A stretch of DNA of 64,000 nucleotides from the NCBI RefSeq assembly GCF_030317145.1, contig NZ_JASZYE010000003.1, positions 496,001 to 560,000 of the forward strand, given 5' to 3'. This stretch comes from Variovorax flavidus (GTDB lineage: Bacteria > Pseudomonadota > Gammaproteobacteria > Burkholderiales > Burkholderiaceae_C). The notes under the pieces were generated by a model. That model saw nothing but the letters and a program-made list of their open reading frames with translations, was not told the DNA's origin and made no database searches. Positions 58,018 to 64,000 of this stretch are shown piece by piece. Position 1 is the first letter of the stretch. Every line of letters begins with the position of its first letter. Both the position numbers and the translations under genes were made by a program.

Positions 58018-60005
58018 TTCCCCGGCTCCAGAGCTTGCCCAGGGACGCGCGGGACACCCTCTTCCTCCTGGTGGTCATCGGCCTCATCCTGCTGCCGCAG
58101 GTGCCCAACCTGCCCTGGTGGTGCAGTTCCCTCGCGGCCATCGTCCTGCTCTGGCGCGGCACCTTGGCCGTGCAGGCCAAGCCCTTGCCCGGCAAGTGGT
58201 GGCGCGTCGCCCTCCTCGCCATCACGCTGATTGCCACCTATTCGACCCACCGCACGCTGCTCGGCCGCGATGCCGGCGTCACGCTGATCGTGATCCTGCT
58301 CGCGCTGAAGACGCTGGAGCTCCGCGCACGCCGTGACGCCTTCGTGGTTTTCTTCCTGGGCTTCTTCACGATGCTCACGAACTTCTTCTATTCGCAATCG
58401 CTGATGACGGCGTTCGCGATGCTGCTCGCCTTGCTCGGCCTGCTGACCGCGTTGGTGAATGCCCATATGCCCGTCGGCAAGCCCCCGCTGGCGCAAGCCG
58501 CGCGCACCGCGGGATGGATGGCACTGCTCGGCGCGCCGATCATGCTGGTGCTCTTCATGCTGTTCCCCCGCATGGCGCCGCTGTGGGGCACGCCCAGCGA
58601 CGCCATGGCCGGGCGCACCGGCCTGTCGAACACGATGCGCGTGGGCACCATTGCGGAGCTTGCGCTCGACGACGGCATTGCCGCGCGCATCCGGTTCGAT
58701 GGCGATCGCGTCCCGCCGCGCGCAGCCTTGTACTTCCGCGGGCCCGTGTTGTCGCGCTTCGACGGCCGCGAATGGACCGCCCTCCCCCCTTTCTCGCGCG
58801 GCTCCATGCCAGCAAGCCTACGCGTGCGCGGCGAGGTGAGCAGCTACGAAGTCACCCTCGAACCCACCAACCGCGCCTGGCTGCTGACGCTCGACGCCAC
58901 GCCGGACAAGCCCTATCTCCCCGGCTACGAGATCTTCGGCACGCCTGAACTTCAATGGATCGCCTCCCGCCCCATCGGCGATCTCGTCCGCTACCGCGCG
59001 GAGAGCTTCACGCAGTTCCAAAGCGGCCCCGTGCGCCGCACGCCCGCCCTGCAACCCTACGTCGCGCTGCCGCCCGGCTCGAACCCGCGCACCGTCGAAC
59101 TCGCGGCGCAGATGCGTCGGGATCCGGCGCTGGCAGGCGCGTCCACCCAGGCTTTCGTCCAGGCCGCTCTGCAACGGCTTCGCACGGGCGGCTATTCCTA
59201 CACGCTCGAACCCGGGCTGTATGGCGACGACACCGCCGACCAGTTCTGGTTCGACATCAAGGCCGGGTTCTGCGAGCACATCGCCTCGGCCTTCGTGGTG
59301 TTGATGCGCGCGCTCGACATTCCGGCGCGCATCGTCACCGGCTACCAGGGCGGAGAGATCAACGACGTCGACAACTACTGGGTGCTGCGCAACAGCGATG
59401 CGCATGCATGGGCCGAGATCTGGCAGGAAGGTGCGGGCTGGGTGCGCGTCGACCCGACCGGTGCGATATCGCCCGATCGCGTCGGCCAGTTCCGCCGGCT
59501 CGCGGCACAGCCGGGCCTGCTCGCAGGCGCGATCGAGGCGATGAACCCCACGCTGTCGCAAACCTTGCGGGCCACCTGGGAGGCCGTCAACAACGGCTGG
59601 AACCAGTGGGTGCTCAACTACACGCAGAGCCGGCAGCTGGACCTGCTCAAGAACATCGGCTTCGAAGCGCCCAGCCTGCAAGATCTGGTGATCGTCTTGC
59701 TCGTGTTGATGGTGGCCGCCAGCCTCGCCGGCGCCGCCTGGACGCTGTGGGAGCGCAGCCAGCACGACCCCTGGCTGCGCCTGCTGGGCCAGGCCCGCGC
59801 GCGGCTGAAGCAGGCCGGCATCGACGTGCCCGAAGCGACGCCGCCGCGCCAGATGGCCGCTCGGCTGGAAGAACGCTTTGGAGCCGGTGCGCAAGCCGCG
59901 CGCGACTGGCTGATCAGGCTCGAGGCCCAGCGCTACGCCAAGGCACCGGGCGATGGCCTGTCGGCACTGCGCTCCGAATTCCGTCGCCTCGCGTGGCCCC
60001 GCTGA
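58011..60005 (+). CDS. TgpA-like membrane transglutaminase (DUF3488)
   Basis: 664 residues. An N-terminal membrane block (about 15-180, six helices, DUF3488) is followed by a periplasmic transglutaminase-like domain with the catalytic triad Cys421 (KAGFCEHIAS), His465 (NSDAHAWAEIW) and Asp481 (VRVDPTGA). A further helix lies near residue 560 and then a cytosolic DUF4129-type tail. In Pseudomonas aeruginosa TgpA is essential for growth and has transglutaminase activity, but its substrates are unknown. The start overlaps the DUF58 gene. Confidence 0.93.
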   Translation: MLIPRLQSLPRDARDTLFLLVVIGLILLPQVPNLPWWCSSLAAIVLLWRGTLAVQAKPLPGKWWRVALLAITLIATYSTHRTLLGRDAGVTLIVILLALKTLELRARRDAFVVFFLGFFTMLTNFFYSQSLMTAFAMLLALLGLLTALVNAHMPVGKPPLAQAARTAGWMALLGAPIMLVLFMLFPRMAPLWGTPSDAMAGRTGLSNTMRVGTIAELALDDGIAARIRFDGDRVPPRAALYFRGPVLSRFDGREWTALPPFSRGSMPASLRVRGEVSSYEVTLEPTNRAWLLTLDATPDKPYLPGYEIFGTPELQWIASRPIGDLVRYRAESFTQFQSGPVRRTPALQPYVALPPGSNPRTVELAAQMRRDPALAGASTQAFVQAALQRLRTGGYSYTLEPGLYGDDTADQFWFDIKAGFCEHIASAFVVLMRALDIPARIVTGYQGGEINDVDNYWVLRNSDAHAWAEIWQEGAGWVRVDPTGAISPDRVGQFRRLAAQPGLLAGAIEAMNPTLSQTLRATWEAVNNGWNQWVLNYTQSRQLDLLKNIGFEAPSLQDLVIVLLVLMVAASLAGAAWTLWERSQHDPWLRLLGQARARLKQAGIDVPEATPPRQMAARLEERFGAGAQAARDWLIRLEAQRYAKAPGDGLSALRSEFRRLAWPR

Positions 60006-60058
60006 AACCACTTGTGTCCACTGGAGACGCCGTCCGCGCGAGCGGCACAATCGGCACG

Positions 60059-61138
60059 ATGCGACGCCATCTCCCCCACGCCCTCGCGACAGCCCTCGTC
60101 GTCGCGACCACGCTTCTGCAGGCGGCGCCCGCCTCCGCCCAGCCGCCCTCCGAAAAGCGCAATGGCCCCGTGCGCGGCGGCGTTCCCTATGCCACGCGTG
60201 AAGATGCAATGCAGTTCGCGGACGAGATCGCCGCACGCCGCAATCTCGATCGCAAATGGGTGCGGGAAACCATCGGCAATGCGCGGCAACTGCCCAATGT
60301 TCCGCGCCTGATGCTCCCGGCGCCGACCGGCACACCCAAGAACTGGTACGTCTACCGCAGCCGCTTCATCGACCCCGTGCGCATCCAGGCCGGCGTGCGC
60401 TTCTGGCGCGCCAACGCCGACACGCTCGCACGTGCCGAAGCGAAGACCGGCGTGCCCGCCGAAATCATCGTCGGCATCATCGGCGTCGAGACCATCTACG
60501 GCCGGAACATGGGCAACTTCCGCGTGATCGACGCGCTTGCGACGCTGTCCTTCGATTTCCCCGACGCCCACCCCCGCGCGGCCGAGCGCCGGGCCTTCTT
60601 CCGCGGCGAGCTCGAAAGCTTCCTCAGCACCGAAAGCCGCACCGCCGAAAACCCCATGATCCCGGTCGGCAGCTACGCCGGCGCGATGGGCATGCCCCAG
60701 TTCATGCCCAGCAGCATCGCCAAGTACGCGGTCGATTTCGACGGCGACGGCCGCATCGACCTGGTCAACAACCCGGCCGACGTGATCGGCTCCGTGGCCA
60801 ACTACTTCAAGGCCTTCGGCTGGAAGCCCGGCATGCCGGCGATCTTTCCGGTGAGCCTGGACGAGTCGCGGCTCCAGAAATCCGTTCTGCTGGCGCCCGA
60901 CATCGTGCCGACCTTCAGCACCGACGCCTTCGTCGCCGGCGGCGCCGTGCTGCGTGGCGATGCGCTCAAGTACAACGGCCTGCTCGCGCTCGTCGAACTG
61001 CAGAACGGCGGCGAGACTGCCACCTACGTCGCAGGCACCCAGAACTTCTACGTCATCACTCGCTACAACTGGAGCAGCTACTACGCCATGTCGGTGATCG
61101 AGCTGGGGCGCGAAGTGCGGGCGGCGATGGAGCAGTGA
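60059..61138 (+). CDS. mltB: Lytic murein transglycosylase B
   Basis: 359 residues from the ATG at 60059; the signal peptide (ending PASAQPP) has no lipobox Cys, so this is a soluble periplasmic form. MltB signature: the catalytic Glu144 in VGIIGVETIYGRNMGNFR, then FPDAHPRAAERRAFFRGELE, SYAGAMGMPQFMPSSIAKYAVDFDGDGRIDL, and NFYVITRYNWSSYYAMSVIELG at the C-terminus. It cleaves peptidoglycan to 1,6-anhydromuropeptides. It follows the TgpA gene by 53 bases. The 288-base gap after it holds a weak CAGCCG/CGGCTG hairpin near 61352 and no convincing gene. Confidence 0.95.
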   Translation: MRRHLPHALATALVVATTLLQAAPASAQPPSEKRNGPVRGGVPYATREDAMQFADEIAARRNLDRKWVRETIGNARQLPNVPRLMLPAPTGTPKNWYVYRSRFIDPVRIQAGVRFWRANADTLARAEAKTGVPAEIIVGIIGVETIYGRNMGNFRVIDALATLSFDFPDAHPRAAERRAFFRGELESFLSTESRTAENPMIPVGSYAGAMGMPQFMPSSIAKYAVDFDGDGRIDLVNNPADVIGSVANYFKAFGWKPGMPAIFPVSLDESRLQKSVLLAPDIVPTFSTDAFVAGGAVLRGDALKYNGLLALVELQNGGETATYVAGTQNFYVITRYNWSSYYAMSVIELGREVRAAMEQ

Positions 61139-61426
61139 TGGATGCCATGGCGCTGCGAGTCCCGGGCGCGTTTCTTAGGCGCCAACCGCTGTATCTCACC
61201 GCCTCGATGCGCTCGAAGCTCGGCCAAGCCGATCGCGCCAATCTGAGCCAGGCAATCGCTCGCTAAGAAGCGCGCCGGCCTGTCTGGACGGGCTGGCCGC
61301 AACACGCCGTCCTGCTGCATTCGCTGCCGTCAAGCCTGTCAGTCAGCCGGCAAAAGCGGCTGCTTCTGCCATCATGAGCGCCTAGCCCGTCCGGCCGGAC
61401 ACCCGCCCCCTTACCGGAGCACGCAC

Positions 61427-62641
61427 TTGCCACAAGACCTCCACCTCGACGCCTACGTCAGCTTCACCCTCGCGGTTCTGCTGCTCTTTGTCGGCAAGGC
61501 GTGCACGCGCCGCTTCGAGCTGTTGCGGCGCTACAGCATTCCGGAACCGGTACTGGGCGGGCTGGTATGCATCGTGGTTGTCAGCGCTCTGTATCTGACC
61601 CTTGGGCTGAAGGTCGATTTCCAGCTCGGTGTGCGGGACATCCTGCTCCTGTACTTCTTCGCAGCCATCGGGCTCGCGTCGGATGTTCGGACCCTGAGCC
61701 AAGGCGGGCGGCCGCTGGCGGTGCTGCTGGCGCTCGCCGCTGTCTTCATCGTGGTGCAAAACCTGGTCGGCATGGGGGTGGCGCTCGGTTTCGGGATGGA
61801 CCGCCGCGTGGGGCTCCTGACGGGCTCGATCTCCCTCACCGGCGGCGTAGGCACCACCCTGGCGTGGGTGCCCCATTTCGTCCGCGACCTCGGCATCACC
61901 AATGCAGAGGTCATCGGACTGTCCAGCAACATGGCGGGGCTGATCGCAGCATGCGCGATCGGCGGCCCCATCGCCGCCTACCTGATACACCGGCACCAGC
62001 TCGTTTCGTCGGCCGAGGCCGCGCTGGAGCCCGGTGCCCACTACGAAGACGAGAACCGCACGCGTCTCGACTACAACGGGGTGCTGATGGCGCTGCTCTG
62101 GCTCAACGTGGCGTTGATCCTGGGTCGCGGCATCAGCGACCTCATCGCGTTGACGGGGCTGAGGCTGCCAGCCTTTGTCGGCACCCTCATCGCCGGCATT
62201 CTGGTCCGCAACGTGACCTCGTTGTTCACCAAGCAGAAGGGCCAGCTCTGGCATTGGGACCGCATGCGGGCCGGAGTGTCCCTGATCTCGGATGTCTGCC
62301 TCGGCGTCTTCCTGACCATGGCGCTCATGGGCCTGCAGCTCTGGCAGATGCAAGGTGTCGCGGTGTTTGTGCTGACCGCGGTGGTGCTGCAGGTGGTGCT
62401 GGCGATCGGCTTCACAGTCTTCGTCGTTTATTGGTTCATGGGGCGCGACTATGAGTCGGCGGTGATCTGCGCAGGCTTTGGCGGCATCGCGCTGGGCTCG
62501 ACCGCCACCGCCATCGCGAACATGAGTGCGGTGACGCGGGACCATGGCTCCGCGCCGCGTGCGTTCATCGTGGTGCCGCTCGTATGCGGCTTCTTCATCG
62601 ACCTGGTCAACGCATTGGTCATTGGGTTCATGGCGAAGTAA
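61427..62641 (+). CDS. gltS: Sodium/glutamate symporter
   Basis: 404 residues from a TTG at 61427 that follows GGAG by eight bases; no ATG fits. About ten to twelve membrane helices. GltS segments: LRRYSIPEPVLGGLV near residue 35, GLLTGSISLTGGVGTTLAWVP near 130 with the first re-entrant loop (GGxGT), VGTLIAGILVRNV, and GFGGIALGSTATAIANMSAVT near 345 with the second loop. It imports glutamate with sodium ions. Confidence 0.93.
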   Translation: MPQDLHLDAYVSFTLAVLLLFVGKACTRRFELLRRYSIPEPVLGGLVCIVVVSALYLTLGLKVDFQLGVRDILLLYFFAAIGLASDVRTLSQGGRPLAVLLALAAVFIVVQNLVGMGVALGFGMDRRVGLLTGSISLTGGVGTTLAWVPHFVRDLGITNAEVIGLSSNMAGLIAACAIGGPIAAYLIHRHQLVSSAEAALEPGAHYEDENRTRLDYNGVLMALLWLNVALILGRGISDLIALTGLRLPAFVGTLIAGILVRNVTSLFTKQKGQLWHWDRMRAGVSLISDVCLGVFLTMALMGLQLWQMQGVAVFVLTAVVLQVVLAIGFTVFVVYWFMGRDYESAVICAGFGGIALGSTATAIANMSAVTRDHGSAPRAFIVVPLVCGFFIDLVNALVIGFMAK

Positions 62642-62739
62642 AGGCGACCGACCGCCTGCGCTGCCAATGCGACTGCAGAGAGGTCGCGTATAAGCCGAGA
62701 ATTGACGGCCGCAAATCGTCACAACCGGAGGGAAATCAG

Positions 62740-62931
62740 ATGCGACAAACCGCACTTGCCCTTGTTCTGACTCTCGCTGGATGCGCCACGCCTGCAATCT
62801 ATCAAGACCCGAAGACGGGCCAGGTCCAGCAGTGCACCACGAATGTGCCTCCGACGCTCCCGCTTCTCGCGCAGCAGGACATCGACAAATGCGCTCAGGC
62901 GTTCGAGCGGATGGGCTGGAAGAAGCAGTAG
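62740..62931 (+). CDS. Small lipoprotein
   Basis: 63 residues. GGAGGGA lies before the ATG at 62740. The signal peptide ends in the lipobox LAGC (Cys15), so the mature form is lipid-anchored and about 49 residues long: ATPAIYQDPKTGQVQQCTTNV...QQDIDKCAQAFERMGWKKQ, with two further cysteines. It resembles small lipoproteins found widely in Comamonadaceae. Function unknown. Confidence 0.82.
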   Translation: MRQTALALVLTLAGCATPAIYQDPKTGQVQQCTTNVPPTLPLLAQQDIDKCAQAFERMGWKKQ

Positions 62932-62994
62932 GCCTCCTGCGTGGATCCGCTTCAGGGGCTCGGCGCCTTGCGTTTCCTCAACCTATCGGCTGGC

Positions 62995-63000
62995 TATACT
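62995..63000 (+). promoter_or_regulatory. -10 box of the c4-type transcript
   Basis: TATACT (five of six with TATAAT) stands out in this GC-rich region and would start transcription near 63007, just before the a1/b1 segments of the antisense RNA element. The -35 is poor (GTTTCC at 17-base spacing). Confidence 0.5.
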
Positions 63001-63032
63001 CGGCCCCGTCACGTCGAGAGACGCGACCGGGA

Positions 63033-63190
63033 TTGGTCTCCCGTATGCACCTCTGCGACGCAAGCCGCAGCATCTACCGCAACGTAGTCTGCGGCTTCGT
63101 CGTCTCGTGCCCCATTTTTTGGCGGCTCGGGCGGGGAGCCGCAAGGCTCGCCGGTTCTCGCAAGAGGTGCCCGGTAGACCAACCTGTTCG
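63033..63190 (+). ncRNA. c4 / P4-CI-type antisense RNA element
   Basis: Upstream segments a1 TTGGTCT (63033-63039) and b1 GCACCTCT (63047-63054) are complementary to b-prime AAGAGGTGC (63162-63170) and a-prime AGACCAA (63176-63182). The same a-prime/b-prime pair is complementary to a2/b2 downstream, at the ribosome site of the next gene. Between them lie a strong hairpin (AAGCCGCAG 63062-63070 with CTGCGGCTT 63089-63097) and a second one (GCGGCTC 63122-63128 with GAGCCGC 63136-63142). This is the layout of the P1/P7 c4 and P4 CI immunity RNAs, processed from a leader to block translation downstream. The 325-base gap 62932-63256 holds this element and its promoter. Confidence 0.75.
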
Positions 63191-63205
63191 AGTCGCCGCC
63201 TCCGA

Positions 63206-63250
63206 TTGGTCTCGGTAGCGGCGGCTGTTGCAAACCGCACCTCTTGGAGG
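63206..63250 (+). promoter_or_regulatory. a2/b2 target site of the c4-type RNA and ribosome site
   Basis: a2 TTGGTCT (63206-63212) and b2 GCACCTCTT (63237-63245) pair with a-prime and b-prime of the upstream RNA. b2 directly abuts GGAGG (63246-63250), the ribosome site of the gene at 63257 (six-base spacing), so pairing would hide it. An alternative stem AGTCGCCGC/GCGGCGGCT lies between. Confidence 0.65.
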
Positions 63251-63256
63251 CCATTG

Positions 63257-63577
63257 ATGGTCCACCCTACTTGCGCGCTCGCGCGCCCCCCAGACGATCC
63301 CCCCGCCAGGGACAACCCATCCGCCCCCGCTCAAAGCGATCTCGCAGCGCTCACCAAGCAGGCGCTCGCCCATATCGACTCATTGCGGGAAGCCCATGAA
63401 GCGACCGCATGCATCCAGGACCTTGTCGCTTGCGCACGAGTTGCGCGCGGCGATGCGTTCCAGCCCACCACGACCGGATTGCGCTCTCTCTTGACCTTGG
63501 TCCACGACGAATACGAGCGCCGCTCCGAGCGCACGCCCGCGATCATCACCGCGTTGAGGCAATGGACTTCGCCTTGA
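63257..63577 (+). CDS. Hypothetical protein behind the c4-type RNA
   Basis: 106 residues; GGAGG (63246-63250) precedes the ATG by six bases. After a Pro-rich polar start (VHPTCALARPPDDPPARDN) the chain looks all-helical: SDLAALTKQALAHIDSLREAHEATACIQDLVACARVARG and then LRSLLTLVHDEYERRSERTPAIITALRQW. No membrane segment or signal. I do not recognise a family. In phages the gene controlled by c4 or CI RNA encodes an antirepressor, replication or killing function, so this may be a domesticated phage-type or toxic protein; nothing in its own sequence confirms that. Confidence 0.7.
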   Translation: MVHPTCALARPPDDPPARDNPSAPAQSDLAALTKQALAHIDSLREAHEATACIQDLVACARVARGDAFQPTTTGLRSLLTLVHDEYERRSERTPAIITALRQWTSP

Positions 63578-63628
63578 AGCAAAGCCACGCGCGAGACGAC
63601 TGCGCTCGCGCGTGCCTCGTCGCCCTGG

Positions 63629-64000
63629 TTACCGCACCTTGCCTTCGCGCCAGGCCGTCAGCAGCTTGGTGTAGTCGATCGTCTCGCCCTTCGGCTTCTC
63701 GTTGTCGAGCTTCTTCCACGGTGCGTGCTCGGTGCTCAGCATCTTGGCCGGGTCGCCCTTCGGCGCGAGCTTGGGCGCGCACTTGGCCATGCCGGCGCGC
63801 TCCAGGCGACCCATCACGTTGTCCATTTCCTCGGCCAGGTTGTCCATCGCCTTCTGCGGGGTCTTCTCGCCGGTAACGGCCTCGGCGACGTTCTTCCACC
63901 AGAGTTGCGCCAGCTTCGGATAGTCGGGCACGTTGGTGCCGGTCGGTGTCCACGCCACGCGCGCCGGGCTGCGATAGAACTCGATGAGGCCCCCGTACTT
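63629..64000 (-). CDS. ABC transporter substrate-binding protein, C-terminal part
   Basis: The stop is at 63629-63631 and the frame runs off the right edge (about 123 residues visible, beginning KYGGLIEFYRSPARVAWTPTG). The visible part, with YPKLAQLWWKNVAEAVTGEKTPQKAMDNLAEEMD and WREGKVR at the end, matches the C-terminus of family-1 carbohydrate/glycerol-type solute-binding proteins common in this bacterial family. Ligand unknown. It converges with the gene at 63257. Confidence 0.85.
   Translation of the reverse strand, partial: KYGGLIEFYRSPARVAWTPTGTNVPDYPKLAQLWWKNVAEAVTGEKTPQKAMDNLAEEMDNVMGRLERAGMAKCAPKLAPKGDPAKMLSTEHAPWKKLDNEKPKGETIDYTKLLTAWREGKVR

Noticed and set aside
61138..61266. A 42-residue frame directly after mltB.
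   Set aside because: No ribosome site of its own, no domain, and composition like random frame; probably untranslated.
61345..61375. Hairpin CAGCCG-gcaaaag-CGGCTG as a possible terminator after mltB.
   Set aside because: The stem is only six pairs and no T tract follows, so termination is not supported.
63183..63202. GTTCGAGTC resembling a tRNA T-loop.
   Set aside because: No flanking five-pair T stem, anticodon arm or acceptor stem can be formed; the segment belongs to the c4-type leader.
63045..63218. A 57-residue frame with PIFWRLGRGAARLAGSRKRCP, like the Ash/icd-like proteins often annotated in proteobacteria.
   Set aside because: It coincides with the c4-type RNA, whose conserved structure explains the sequence. 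Its ATG lies between a1 and b1 and has no ribosome site.

Overview
The window is high-GC, densely packed bacterial chromosome. It uses many GTG and TTG starts and many ATGA or GTGA stop/start overlaps. The gene set (DUF4148 protein, aromatic and quinate catabolism, a cydDCABX operon, a fructose-type ABC operon, a lone phosphonate/iron-type binding protein) and two families of GC-rich structured repeats point to a betaproteobacterium of the order Burkholderiales. Comamonadaceae, and Variovorax or a close relative, is the best guess. That placement is inferred from recognised protein families, not from a marker gene.

Left end, 1-5.4 kb (+): a compact operon of four small exported beta-rich proteins (the first cut by the window edge), a PapD-like periplasmic chaperone, a 693-residue outer-membrane barrel-like protein with a C-terminal SdrD-B-like domain, and a further small exported protein. 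The layout copies a chaperone-usher pilus locus, but the presumed usher does not look like a standard FimD. I regard it as the best candidate in the window for an undescribed surface-assembly system. From 5.4 to 9.0 kb (-) lie a lone solute-binding protein, a DUF4148 protein and an OmpR/QseC-type two-component system. The gap at 9.04-9.62 kb holds two inverted copies of a nested-hairpin repeat.

9.6-25.4 kb is catabolic. It starts with a FrnE/DsbA-like protein and a LysR regulator divergent from an MFS transporter. The MFS gene is coupled to uraD and to two HIU hydrolases, one Tat-exported and one cytosolic (urate to allantoin). Next comes a minus-strand quinate/shikimate and protocatechuate operon: two AroE-family dehydrogenases, a 3-dehydroshikimate-dehydratase-like TIM barrel, pcaB, pcaC, an MFS pump and pcaD. 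A divergent IclR regulator and an MHS-family aromatic-acid/shikimate symporter adjoin it, and three GTTCGAT-type operator-like sites link these units. A methanethiol oxidase (SBP56) gene with a His-rich membrane protein follows.

25.7-31.5 kb (+) is a ROK-regulated sugar ABC importer with a PfkB kinase, probably for fructose. 31.5-32.3 kb is a PIN/AbrB toxin-antitoxin pair. 32.3-39.1 kb (-) holds an ArsR/SRPBCC/ECF42-type sigma factor unit, then two DGPF (YCII) proteins and a DHA2 exporter behind a good ECF42-like promoter, running into aroC and another MFS gene. 39.2-40.2 kb has a cupin and a GbsR/MarR regulator. 40.2-46.6 kb is the cytochrome bd operon cydDCABX.

46.7-64 kb: a glycosyltransferase and acyltransferase (convergent), nitronate monooxygenase, an acyl-CoA dehydrogenase with etfBA, an MscS channel and a histone-deacetylase-like amidohydrolase. 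These are followed by a MoxR-DUF58-TgpA transglutaminase operon with mltB, then gltS and a small lipoprotein. Near the right edge, 63.0-63.26 kb, is an RNA element with the exact a1/b1 - b'/a' - a2/b2 layout of the phage P1/P7 c4 (P4 CI) antisense RNA, upstream of an unknown 106-residue protein. The window closes inside an ABC solute-binding protein gene. No rRNA, tRNA, CRISPR array or insertion sequence was seen.
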